Assembly (NCBI RefSeq): GCF_024649945.1
Contig: NZ_JANKMS010000008.1
Coordinates: forward strand, 124,001-188,000
Length of the DNA stretch: 64,000 nucleotides
From: Flavobacterium panacis
GTDB lineage: Bacteria; Bacteroidota; Bacteroidia; Flavobacteriales; Flavobacteriaceae
Reading direction: 5' to 3'
Of this stretch, positions 27,653-36,337 are shown one piece after another. The notes below the pieces were generated by a model. The model saw only the letters and a list, made by a program, of their open reading frames with translations. It was not told the DNA's origin and searched no databases. A program made the position numbers and the translations under genes. Position 1 is the first letter of the stretch. The number at the start of each line of letters is the position of its first letter.

Positions 27653-28318
27653 CTATTTCACAACCAAAGTCTCACTTTTAAACCTTTTCATTAAAATTTC
27701 AGCCTTGTCTATTTGATTAATAGATTTCAAAGACTGTGCATATCTATAATAATAAATCACATCAGGATCTTTGACCAAATTGAACAATTGCTCATAATAA
27801 CCTGCTGCAGTATTTAAGTTTCCTTCGAAGTAAAGTCGGTCTGCTACTTTTTGGAGCATTTCGGGGGTTTTATAGCCCTTTTCCAGTACTTTTTGATATG
27901 TATTTGTCACATCAACTTTAACGTAGTTTTCAGGCTCATTTTGAGCCGTAATATTCTCTTTGGCGGGCTCGGCAGAAACTGTCGCACTTTCGACCGAAAC
28001 TTCGGGTTGGGTTATGCTTGCTGTTTTTTGCTTTCGCTTTACATATCTTGGAATTATTGTTCTTGTATTATTAGGCCCTAAATCGTTGGTGTAGATCATA
28101 TCTAATTTTGTGACCTCGTACGTCGTTATTCTTCCTCCAAAAAGTTTGTTGATTCTTTCTTCTACGTAATAGGATTTAATCACGTAATCTTTGTTGGAAG
28201 CCAGATTATCGGTTAAGATGACCGTTTTTCCTTTTTCTGAAGAAGTCGAAAGCTGAGCAAAACAGTTGAGAGACAACAGTACGAGGAATGCGCTTAAAAA
28301 CACTTTGAGGTCTTTCAT
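27653..28318 (-). CDS. Exported protein with TPR-like C-terminus
   Basis: 221 residues with a signal peptide ending LNCFAQ. The centre (100-135) is low-complexity, Ala/Pro/Glu-rich. The C-terminal 85 residues (YEQLFNLVKDPDVIYYYRYAQSLKSINQIDKAEILM) look like tetratricopeptide helices of the kind found at the start of larger OmpA-type envelope proteins. It may be a truncated relative of those; no OmpA domain is present. Function unknown. Confidence 0.75.
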   Translation of the reverse strand: MKDLKVFLSAFLVLLSLNCFAQLSTSSEKGKTVILTDNLASNKDYVIKSYYVEERINKLFGGRITTYEVTKLDMIYTNDLGPNNTRTIIPRYVKRKQKTASITQPEVSVESATVSAEPAKENITAQNEPENYVKVDVTNTYQKVLEKGYKTPEMLQKVADRLYFEGNLNTAAGYYEQLFNLVKDPDVIYYYRYAQSLKSINQIDKAEILMKRFKSETLVVK

Positions 28319-28521
28319 AAATAGTTTAATAAAATTAATGGTTTGGTTAAAATTTTATTAAATATATCGCATTCAAACTGTTACACTTTTAAAATCTCTG
28401 TATATAACTTGAAAAAACGTTAAAATACCTTTTTTCTGTTAAGCCTTCCTGATTCGGGAAAAAGCTTCCTTTTTTAACTGTATGTTTTTAATGTATATTA
28501 AACTAACAGACGGCATCAGAT

Positions 28522-28557
28522 AAAAAAAGCGCCGTAATCTTTGATTACGGCGCTTTC
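28522..28557. terminator. Terminator downstream of the C1 peptidase gene
   Basis: Stem aaagcgccgtaat/attacggcgcttt with a 5-base loop, 25 bases after the peptidase stop. Confidence 0.85.
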
Positions 28558-28581
28558 TATTTCTTTAAAACTCTAAGGTTA

Positions 28582-29778
28582 TTAAACCCCTAATTTCTTA
28601 GCAATCTCAGCAGGAATTCCTCCTTTGTTTACTAGTAATGCAGTAGTTTTATATTTTACGAAGTTCTTAGTTACAAACAAGAAACCTTTGTAATCGTTTG
28701 TTTCTCCCCAAGAATTTTTTACGATATAATATTCTTTTCCAGTTTGGTCTTTTGCTAAACCAATAATGTGCATCCCGTGGTCGTCTGTAGTTGTGTAGTT
28801 ATCAAACGCTGCTTGACGCATTTCTGGAGTAATTTCTGGTTCTGCTTTTGGTCCGTTAAACATGTCTGCTTTTTCTTCAGCCGTCATATCGTCGAATTTT
28901 TTAGTAGATACATACGCTACACCATTTTTCCAGCTGAAAGTTTTCTCACTAACATCTGTTGCCCAAGCTACTGTATATCCTTTTTTCAAAGCATTGTCGA
29001 TAACATCTGTCATATCGTTCAATTTTACGTTGTAAACTTGATCTAATGACCAGTTGTCTGGCACCATCATCGTTGTTTTTTGGTAGTAAGGCGTGTCTGT
29101 AAAAGAAGACATTTCTACATACTCATCTGGATTAATTCCTACTACTTCTTTAGCAAAAGATTGAGGTGTGTAGTTTTTTCCTTTGTATGTAAAGTTTTCT
29201 GGTGCTTTTCCTAAATAAGAATCAATAACTGCCGTGTATGCTTTTTTCCAGTTTGGAGTTAATTCTCCGTTCGGGTTTTTAACAACTGCTGCCAAAACTC
29301 CTTCGATAAGAGCAGCCATTTCAGCAAATTTGTTTTTGTCTGTTCCGTAGTTTAAACCTGTATAAACTTCTCTTGGCACAGTTCCGTATTTTCTATACAT
29401 ATTAATTACATCGTGCAAAGCTCCACCATCACCTAAAGTAATTGCTCCGTGCATACGAACATAGTTTACACCTTTGTCAACATACACGTTTCTTGCAGAA
29501 TAAATCTGAGACAACTCAACTGGCTGTTTTCCTAAACGAATCATTTCTGACTCTAAGAATGAGTTGGTTGAGTAACTCCAGCAAGTTCCAGATGATCCCT
29601 GAGATTTTACTGATGTTGTTCCTAAATTAATTACTTCTGTAAATTTGAAGTTCTCTTTACTTTTGTCGCTTGCGTTTAGTTTAAGTGAATTTACTAAAAT
29701 GTCCTGCGCAAAACAGCCTGCTGTTCCAGCTAAAAATACTGAAGCTGCAAACACTGATTTGAATGAAAATGTATTCAT
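28582..29778 (-). CDS. Exported C1-family cysteine peptidase, bleomycin-hydrolase type
   Basis: A 398-residue papain-fold protease with a signal peptide (GCFAQ near residue 25). The oxyanion Q60 and nucleophile C66 are in QGSSGTCWSYS, the histidine in DDHGMHIIG and the asparagine in VKNSWGE, all conserved. The order and insert lengths fit the C1B (PepC/bleomycin hydrolase) branch, which are aminopeptidases and usually cytoplasmic; here it is exported. Single-gene unit. Confidence 0.92.
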   Translation of the reverse strand: MNTFSFKSVFAASVFLAGTAGCFAQDILVNSLKLNASDKSKENFKFTEVINLGTTSVKSQGSSGTCWSYSTNSFLESEMIRLGKQPVELSQIYSARNVYVDKGVNYVRMHGAITLGDGGALHDVINMYRKYGTVPREVYTGLNYGTDKNKFAEMAALIEGVLAAVVKNPNGELTPNWKKAYTAVIDSYLGKAPENFTYKGKNYTPQSFAKEVVGINPDEYVEMSSFTDTPYYQKTTMMVPDNWSLDQVYNVKLNDMTDVIDNALKKGYTVAWATDVSEKTFSWKNGVAYVSTKKFDDMTAEEKADMFNGPKAEPEITPEMRQAAFDNYTTTDDHGMHIIGLAKDQTGKEYYIVKNSWGETNDYKGFLFVTKNFVKYKTTALLVNKGGIPAEIAKKLGV

Positions 29779-29798
29779 AAGTTATGTTTAAGATTTAA

Positions 29799-29806
29799 CA
29801 AAATTA
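29799..29806 (-). promoter_or_regulatory. TAnnTTTG box of the C1 peptidase gene
   Basis: TAATTTTG on the minus strand, 21 bases before the start codon; the nearest TTG is 24 bases upstream. Confidence 0.45.
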
Positions 29807-30010
29807 GTCACTAATGTTTCTAATTTGTTACAAAACAATTAATTTTTTTGTAATTTATTGCTATTGTGCGGTTAATTTTTTCACAATCTTTTTATTAAGG
29901 TGTAAAAGATTACAAATTATGTAAAAGTATTGGTCATTTGCAATGCGACAATAAAGCTATTTAAATAAGCAGTAACTTGGTACCAGCTATTCCAAAAATG
30001 CCAACTCGAA

Positions 30011-30808
30011 ATGTACGAACTTGAAAAAGAAAAATATTTAGGCAGTACCAAAAATATCTTTAATACAAATCAGGGAATTTCGATTGTTGAAACCGAATAT
30101 CAAAATAAAGTTTACGAAGGATGGCATTCGCACAATAATGCACATATTACGCTTTTCCTAAAAGGAGGCACTACAGAGAAACGGAAAAACTTTAATGAAA
30201 ACATTGGCCCAGGTTCTTTACTTTTTTATCATAGTGATGAACTGCATTTGAACCAAAATACACTTTTCCCATCCCGAAATATTAATCTCGAAATTGAAGA
30301 AGATTTACTGAAAGAGCTTCAACTTAATGAAGCTATGATTGAAAAATCGATTCAAAACAGCATGTTTACTAAATTTTTAATGCTGAAGATTTTTAAAGAA
30401 ACACAAAGTGCTGATGTTTTTTCTAACGATAACATCAAAATGCTCTTCGCTCAGCTTTCTCAAAACAATAACTATTTAGAACGGTACGAAAAAAGTCCGT
30501 TTTGGGTAAAAAGTCTTCATGAATTATTAAATGATTGTTGGAATGAAAATCCGAATCTCAACGATCTTGCAGAAGTTTTACATTTAAATCCGATTACAAT
30601 TTCAAAACATTTTCCGAAATATTTCGGATGCACTTTAGGCGAATACATGCGTAGAATAAAAATTAATCGTTCGCTTTCGCTAATACATTCCAGCTCCGAA
30701 AACCTAACTGAAATAGCAATGCAATGCGGTTTTTCAGACCAAAGTCATTTTATTAGGACTTTTAAAAATCAAACTGGTTTTTTACCTAAGCAGTTTCAAA
30801 AATTATAA
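30011..30808 (+). CDS. AraC-family transcriptional regulator
   Basis: 265 residues. The N-terminal half has a cupin-like sensor (EGWHSHNNAHITLFLKGG, then GPGSLLFYHSDELH). The C-terminal 100 residues hold the two AraC helix-turn-helix motifs (LNDLAEVLHLNPITISKHF and LTEIAMQCGFSDQSHFIRTF). The next gene, 78 bases on, encodes a CPBP protease with its own promoter box; it is the obvious candidate target. Confidence 0.92.
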   Translation: MYELEKEKYLGSTKNIFNTNQGISIVETEYQNKVYEGWHSHNNAHITLFLKGGTTEKRKNFNENIGPGSLLFYHSDELHLNQNTLFPSRNINLEIEEDLLKELQLNEAMIEKSIQNSMFTKFLMLKIFKETQSADVFSNDNIKMLFAQLSQNNNYLERYEKSPFWVKSLHELLNDCWNENPNLNDLAEVLHLNPITISKHFPKYFGCTLGEYMRRIKINRSLSLIHSSSENLTEIAMQCGFSDQSHFIRTFKNQTGFLPKQFQKL

Positions 30809-30849
30809 AGGAGGCAAATTTCATTCTATTTTTTGATTTTGATGTGCGA

Positions 30850-30857
30850 TACTTTTG
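30850..30857 (+). promoter_or_regulatory. TAnnTTTG box upstream of the CPBP gene
   Basis: TACTTTTG, exact match to the consensus, 29 bases before the ATG. Confidence 0.55.
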
Positions 30858-30886
30858 CTTCATCTTAAATCATTAAACACTACCAA

Positions 30887-31750
30887 ATGGAAACGCTTAC
30901 CTTAAAACAGAAAACATTTAATTCTCCTGTAACCAAAATAATTCTTGCCTTACTTATTTTTATGTTCGTTGTTGTTATCGGGCAACAAATTGCTTCAAAA
31001 TTACTTGCCTTAACGCCACTCGATAAAGACATTAGAAGTCTTTTAAAAGGGCTTTTTGTTTCGACAGCTTGTATTTTAAGCTACATTTTCTTCTTTAAAA
31101 AATATGACAAAAGAGGCATTACAGAATTTGCTGCAAAAGGTTTTCTGAGTAATATTATGATCGGAATCGCAATTGGTTTTGTCTTACAAGCGCTTACTAT
31201 TTTTGTAATTTACCTTAACGGAAATTACAGCGTTATTGTGGTAAATCCGATTAGATTAATCTTAATTCCGTTTGCACTTATGTTTACGGTTGCGATTATC
31301 GAAGAAGTTTTGGTACGTGGTATTGTGTTCCGAATTATCGAAGAAAAATTAGGAAGTTATATTTCCCTGCTAATTTCATCTGTAATTTTTGGAGGTTTAC
31401 ATTTAATAAATCCGCATAGTGGTTTCCTTTCTTTATTGTGTATTACTATGGCAGGGCTTTTATTTGGTGTGGGTTTTATGTACAGTCGTAACTTATGGCT
31501 TCCGATTGCGATACATTTTGCATGGAACTTTACTCAATCTGGTATTTTTGGAGCCATTACATCTGGAAACGAAAAAACAAACAGCTTGTTAGAAGCTAAA
31601 ATACAAGGTCCAGAATTAATTACCGGAGGAGCATTTGGCCCAGAAGGAAGTATTCAAGCGGTTGTTTTCTGTACTTTAGGCACTATATTAATATTGGTTC
31701 TATGCCATAAGAAAAACAAAATCGTTGCACCTTATTGGAAAAGAAAATAG
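30887..31750 (+). CDS. CPBP family intramembrane glutamic protease
   Basis: 287 residues with about eight membrane segments. The motif EEVLVRG (139-145) gives the catalytic EExxxR, FGGLHL gives the second motif and HFAWNF the third, so all CPBP (Abi/Rce1-like) active-site residues are present. Family members process prenylated or peptide substrates; in Gram-positives some give bacteriocin immunity. The substrate here is unknown. Confidence 0.92.
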   Translation: METLTLKQKTFNSPVTKIILALLIFMFVVVIGQQIASKLLALTPLDKDIRSLLKGLFVSTACILSYIFFFKKYDKRGITEFAAKGFLSNIMIGIAIGFVLQALTIFVIYLNGNYSVIVVNPIRLILIPFALMFTVAIIEEVLVRGIVFRIIEEKLGSYISLLISSVIFGGLHLINPHSGFLSLLCITMAGLLFGVGFMYSRNLWLPIAIHFAWNFTQSGIFGAITSGNEKTNSLLEAKIQGPELITGGAFGPEGSIQAVVFCTLGTILILVLCHKKNKIVAPYWKRK

Positions 31751-31758
31751 CACCAATC

Positions 31759-31791
31759 AACTTTGTCAAAGTTTTAAACTTTGACAAAGTT
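31759..31791. repeat. 33-bp near-perfect palindrome (aactttgtcaaagttt)
   Basis: Two 16-base arms around one central T; also self-complementary inside each arm (ctttgtcaaag). A partial copy (aactttgacaaagtt) lies at about 49946-49962. It sits between convergent genes and may act as a terminator, though no long T run follows. Confidence 0.75.
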
Positions 31792-31796
31792 CTCTC

Positions 31797-31850
31797 AAAA
31801 CTGAGACTGAAAACCGAGACTGAGACTGGAAACTAAAAACTGAGACTAAA
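31797..31850. repeat. actgagactgaaaacc-type intergenic repeat
   Basis: Short word repeats (gagactgaaaa, gagactggaaa, gagacta) related to 3786-3901. Confidence 0.5.
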
Positions 31851-31853
31851 AAA

Positions 31854-33005
31854 CTACCTCATCCAATTACTTCCAAAAACGATATAATACGCCCAATCTT
31901 CATTTCCTCTGGCAACATCAACTCCCATTCTGAGTTTAAATTTTCTGGCCATTAAATATCTAAAACCGGTTCCGTAACTGTAAACTACAGGTTTTGCAAA
32001 AGCTTTATCCCAATCGTTAAAGGCGCTTGCCAAACCGCCAAAGCCCATTACACTCCATCTCTTGTAAACATCCCATCTCAATTCGGCTTCGGTAACAATA
32101 CTGGTTTTTCCCTGATAACGTGCCGCTGGAATTCCTCTTAAATTGATTCCAGGTCTTAAATAAAAAGGCGGACTCCCAAACGCCTGCTCTCCTTCTACCC
32201 TTAGTCCGCCAATTAATGTTTTAGCTAATGGATAATATCCGATTGCTGATAAATTAACGCGCCAGGCATCGTAGTCGCTTCCTATTGCGTTATCTGACCA
32301 AAAGAAATCCGATTGGATTCTAATTCCTTTATCTGGTGTAAATATATTGTCGCGGCCATCAAACTGAATGGCTCCTCCTAACTGACTCACAGTACTTTTT
32401 ATATCTCCCGGTTTTACAAATGGTGGTGGAAGATTAAAATCGGGTAGGTTTATTTTTGAATTTAAAAACAGATATTGTGGCCCAGCGCTCCATTTTGCAT
32501 TTCGAAACTGTTTTAACCATTGGGTATAAAAAATGGTGGATCTAAAATTGAGTTTAAATTCCTGATCAGGTAAATTCGGTAGATTATTTTCGTAGAAAGA
32601 CAAATTCACATCGCCATAACCTGCGGCTACACGATACAATATTCTGGGTTTTATCAAAGTTGATGAACGAAATGCACCCGCCATCCAGCTTTTGTTTCCG
32701 GTATACATTCCGATTCCGCCCGTTATATCGGGATTTATAAAACGTTTTTTACCATTTTCATCTACTACCGGCGCATGTTTTTTTAGGAAGATCGGAACCA
32801 AAGCTCCTCCGATATTTCCTAAAGCCGGTTCGGTAATAATAGTTGGCACAACGATAAAACCATGTGCATAAATAATATAATCACTTAAATCGAAAGCGCC
32901 GTCCAAGGAATCCTTTACACTGATATGGTATTTCTGCGCACTTAAAATATTAAATGACAAAAGGGCTAAAAGCAAGAATAAGATATTTGTTTTTCTGTTT
33001 TTCAT
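31854..33005 (-). CDS. BamA/TamA-like outer-membrane surface antigen
   Basis: A 383-residue exported protein. After the signal peptide (ending FNILSAQ) it has a D15-type barrel with motifs GGAIQFDGRDNIFTPDKG and LRVEGEQAFGSPPFYLRPG, as in the bacterial surface antigen domain. No POTRA domains, so it is shorter than BamA. Next to a second barrel protein (33056) with 50 bases between. Function unknown. Confidence 0.85.
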   Translation of the reverse strand: MKNRKTNILFLLLALLSFNILSAQKYHISVKDSLDGAFDLSDYIIYAHGFIVVPTIITEPALGNIGGALVPIFLKKHAPVVDENGKKRFINPDITGGIGMYTGNKSWMAGAFRSSTLIKPRILYRVAAGYGDVNLSFYENNLPNLPDQEFKLNFRSTIFYTQWLKQFRNAKWSAGPQYLFLNSKINLPDFNLPPPFVKPGDIKSTVSQLGGAIQFDGRDNIFTPDKGIRIQSDFFWSDNAIGSDYDAWRVNLSAIGYYPLAKTLIGGLRVEGEQAFGSPPFYLRPGINLRGIPAARYQGKTSIVTEAELRWDVYKRWSVMGFGGLASAFNDWDKAFAKPVVYSYGTGFRYLMARKFKLRMGVDVARGNEDWAYYIVFGSNWMR

Positions 33006-33055
33006 AAGAATCCGAATCTTTAGTTACCATTAAAATCTACCTTATTCCAAAAACA

Positions 33056-34021
33056 TTATTTTTTCTTTAAACTAAAAACATGTGCCAAAGTGATGAAAAA
33101 AGTATTTCCCTGAAATCTATTGACCGCTCCAAATTCTGAAACCCATCTAAAACCAACTTGGGTCATACATCCAATATGAAGGTAATTCACCTCAGCACCA
33201 AGAGCTGCAACATGGTCTTTATCTGGCTCGACTATAAAATTGCCAACAGGAATTTTATCATCTGAAACTTTATATTGCAAATAATAAATGAGTCCGGCAT
33301 TTACTATTGCTTTTGGAGCTGTTTTTTCGGCATTCATACAATAAAATGTTTTCCCTAAACCGCCTTCAATACTAAAAATATCACCCGTTTTTATGTCGGT
33401 ATCTTTTTTCTTTCCGTTAATTTCATATGCCGCTAAAGCAGAAAAATGAAACGTTTTCTTATCATTAAAAAACAAGGTTGTTCCTGCTGAAATTTCATTC
33501 ATAAACATTCCCAATCCACTGTTTTCGCTACCGCCTAATTCATACTTTCCGGTTGGAATGTACATTTGATAACTGAAAACAAAATCGGCCCTTTTATTAT
33601 GCCAACCTAATTGAAGAGGTTGCAGAAACATATCGGTAAATGCAAAACTGCTTTTAGAATCAATATAACTTCCTTGGATCGTATTTGAAGCGCCTGCCAA
33701 CAAAATGGATGCTCCGTAATTGGCTCCCAAAATTTTGAAATCGCTTACATAAGATGCTCCTGCACCTGTTATAAACATGGTTAAATCGGGATTGCCAACA
33801 TTATCTCCGTCGCCGTTTCTTAAACAATTTGCGGTGTAGATATATGCCGGAACATATACGCTTAATGTGTTTTCTGGAGCTTGAGTTCCTGACTGAAGTC
33901 CCATGGCACCAAGAATATGTCCGCCTTTTAATTGTGCGTTGCTGTAAAATGAAATCAATGCAAACAGAACTACTAAAATTGATTGTCCTATTTTTTTCGA
34001 ATTAGTATTTTTTGCTTTCAT
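33056..34021 (-). CDS. Outer-membrane transporter of the phenol-degradation (MetA-pathway) type
   Basis: A 321-residue exported barrel: LKGGHILGAMGLQSGTQAPE at the mature N-terminus and FSYQMYIPTGKYELGGSEN fit the meta-pathway phenol-degradation-like family (PF13557). Such barrels are thought to take up hydrophobic compounds. It precedes the BamA-like gene and follows the regulator on the same strand. Confidence 0.83.
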   Translation of the reverse strand: MKAKNTNSKKIGQSILVVLFALISFYSNAQLKGGHILGAMGLQSGTQAPENTLSVYVPAYIYTANCLRNGDGDNVGNPDLTMFITGAGASYVSDFKILGANYGASILLAGASNTIQGSYIDSKSSFAFTDMFLQPLQLGWHNKRADFVFSYQMYIPTGKYELGGSENSGLGMFMNEISAGTTLFFNDKKTFHFSALAAYEINGKKKDTDIKTGDIFSIEGGLGKTFYCMNAEKTAPKAIVNAGLIYYLQYKVSDDKIPVGNFIVEPDKDHVAALGAEVNYLHIGCMTQVGFRWVSEFGAVNRFQGNTFFITLAHVFSLKKK

Positions 34022-34096
34022 GCTGAAATGTTTTAAAATGAATTAAGACTTTACAACTAAGGCGAATAACTAAATTTTACGGAGAAGAGATAATAT

Positions 34097-35272
34097 TTAT
34101 TTAAAATAATAAGCACTTGTTCGATCCGGATTGATTCGAATCGTTTTGAAGTATTCTGAAGGAGATTTTCCGGTATGTTTTATAAAAGCTCTAAAACAGG
34201 TTGTACGAGATTTAAAACCAGAACCCCACGCCATTCCTTCTAGAGACAAATCTTTCCATTCGGGATCGTTTATTTTGTCTTTAAAATATTCTATTCTTTT
34301 AAGATTAATATAATCCTGAAAATGGAGTCCGAATTCAGAATTTATTAAGTTAGATAATAAATGAACTGAAATTCCAGTTTCGTCTGAAAGGTCTCGAATT
34401 ACAAAATCTTTCTTGAGAAAAAGCTTTTGGGAATTTAAAACATAATCTAATTTTAAAAGATAGTCTTCCTTTTTTTCGCTCGTTAACTCATTTGTTACGG
34501 GAAGATTAGTTTTAATTTCTTTTGATTTTATTGAAATTGTATTATCGATTACAAAATCAAATGTTTCTTCTTCGTCATGAAAAATCTGAGGCCTGAAATA
34601 AAGCCAGCCAACAGTAAAAAACAAAACCGATGAGATTAAGAAATAACAGGATATATCGACAACGTCTATTTTTCTCAGAAGAAAATGATATACAAAAAGT
34701 GCCGAAAATAAAAACAGAATCATAAGGTTATAAACTCTAATCCAATTGATTACTTTACTTCTATGAAATTGGTTTCCTTTGAATTTTTTCAAATCATAGT
34801 TTAAAATCAACATGGTTTGAAAGAATACATAAAAAAGCCAAATCGTTAGGGTTAAAATAGAAAACGGATTTTTGATGATTGAACCTATATAATCAACAAT
34901 TTTTAAATTGGTAAAACTTCCTATATATACAAAAAGTGTCAGAGCAAAATAGATTCCAAAAGGGATAAAATGTATCCAGTCGTATTTTTTGTTTTTATTG
35001 TCTGGTGACAAAATATTTCTAACATACAAGAAAGAACATGGCGCTGCTAAAAAAATAAACGATTTTGTAATAGTAAATAAATCTGGGAATTCTTTAAATA
35101 TATTGGCCGACAGATAAAAATTATAAATACTCACTACAGCAAGGCTCAATAAAAACATTCCTAAAAAGAAACTTTTTGAATAGTTTTTTCTAGAAAAAAG
35201 AACCATAAACGAAGTAGCAAGACCTGCAATCGTTGCAATAAAAAAGAAAAGTGAAAGTAGTATATCGATCAT
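34097..35272 (-). CDS. AraC-type regulator with seven-helix membrane sensor
   Basis: A 391-residue protein: seven hydrophobic segments (about 1-230), then a cytosolic linker and an AraC HTH domain (DFVIRDLSDETGISVHLLSN and WGSGFKSRTTCFRAFIKHTG). It is a membrane-bound transcription factor of a Bacteroidota type. It sits among the envelope genes, so it may control them; the palindromes at 43182-43256 are candidate sites (inference). Confidence 0.88.
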   Translation of the reverse strand: MIDILLSLFFFIATIAGLATSFMVLFSRKNYSKSFFLGMFLLSLAVVSIYNFYLSANIFKEFPDLFTITKSFIFLAAPCSFLYVRNILSPDNKNKKYDWIHFIPFGIYFALTLFVYIGSFTNLKIVDYIGSIIKNPFSILTLTIWLFYVFFQTMLILNYDLKKFKGNQFHRSKVINWIRVYNLMILFLFSALFVYHFLLRKIDVVDISCYFLISSVLFFTVGWLYFRPQIFHDEEETFDFVIDNTISIKSKEIKTNLPVTNELTSEKKEDYLLKLDYVLNSQKLFLKKDFVIRDLSDETGISVHLLSNLINSEFGLHFQDYINLKRIEYFKDKINDPEWKDLSLEGMAWGSGFKSRTTCFRAFIKHTGKSPSEYFKTIRINPDRTSAYYFK

Positions 35273-35393
35273 TTTTTTAAGCTTAAATTAGTTCATTATT
35301 ATTCTTAAAAATAGAGTGCGAAAAAGGGCTTCAATGCAAAGCATTGTACCTGTCTAAATGTAGACAAGTACAAAAGCTTCATCATTAACTAAA

Positions 35394-35972
35394 TTATTTT
35401 TTAGCCAAACCTGGAGGAAAACCTGCCAGAATTTTTTTGATAGAACTGTTGATAAATTCCTCAGGATTATCTGGTTTACTGTCGATTTCGGCATTTCCAA
35501 TTCCCTGCCAAAGTAGTTTTTGCGTTTTGGTTGATACAATATCAATGACCAATGAACCGTCTACATAATCGTAACTATTGAATGTTGTATTGGCGCCGCC
35601 CATCATGGCTCCGCCACCCCAATATCCATAAGGACGATACATTCCTCCGTATCCATAAAAATCTGTATTAGCACTTACAGACGTTTTATTTTTTAAGATT
35701 GATACGGCATTTACTTTTAAATCCGGATTGTCTGATTCAGTAAATCCTTTAGCTAGCATTTCGTTTCGAATAGCTTTTGTTACACGGTCGACATTTAACT
35801 GATTAACCTGACCCTGCTGCGCTTTTAAGTCATAAACCGCGAAGGTTTTGTATTCGCCAAAATTGGCAGAATGGTCGTAATCTGTTGTGACTTTTACAGT
35901 TGGAGAGCAGCTGTAAATTAAACCCACTAACAACAATGGGATGATACGAAGATTTGTTCTTTTAATATTCAT
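35394..35972 (-). CDS. DUF4136 lipoprotein
   Basis: A 192-residue lipoprotein (LIYSCSPT, lipid cysteine near residue 22). It has the DUF4136 pattern VTTDYDHSANFGEYKTFAVYD, an internal Tyr/Gly-rich loop (about 108-125) and SLVIDIVSTKTQKLLWQG. Envelope protein of unknown role. Confidence 0.88.
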   Translation of the reverse strand: MNIKRTNLRIIPLLLVGLIYSCSPTVKVTTDYDHSANFGEYKTFAVYDLKAQQGQVNQLNVDRVTKAIRNEMLAKGFTESDNPDLKVNAVSILKNKTSVSANTDFYGYGGMYRPYGYWGGGAMMGGANTTFNSYDYVDGSLVIDIVSTKTQKLLWQGIGNAEIDSKPDNPEEFINSSIKKILAGFPPGLAKK

Positions 35973-36337
35973 GTTGTAGTATTTAAATTAATAATTAAAT
36001 CAGTTTAACTCGAATCTATTAAAATCTAAAAAATCTTGGATGAAGAGGGCAGAGAATATTAAATAGTAATTTCTAAAACACAAACGATTACTAAACAGGC
36101 AGTTAGAACACTTTCAAAGATAAATTATTTTATTTAATTAACGCGATTAAATAAATAAAATCTTACTTCTTTTTACCTTCTCTTCATATTAATTTAAAGA
36201 TTTGAAAATTATTTACCTCGTACGACTACGTCACCATCCTATTCGTTTTGAAATAGATTGATGACAGACGTTATTACAGTTCATTAAAAACAAAATATTT
36301 CTTCTCTTACTTTTCAATATTATTCATTAACAAAGAA
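35973..36337. other. 365-base gap between the DUF4136 and DUF2252 genes
   Basis: AT-rich. One minus-strand box TATCTTTG (36122-36115) could serve the DUF4136 gene, 143 bases away. No gene, repeat or terminator found. Confidence 0.4.
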
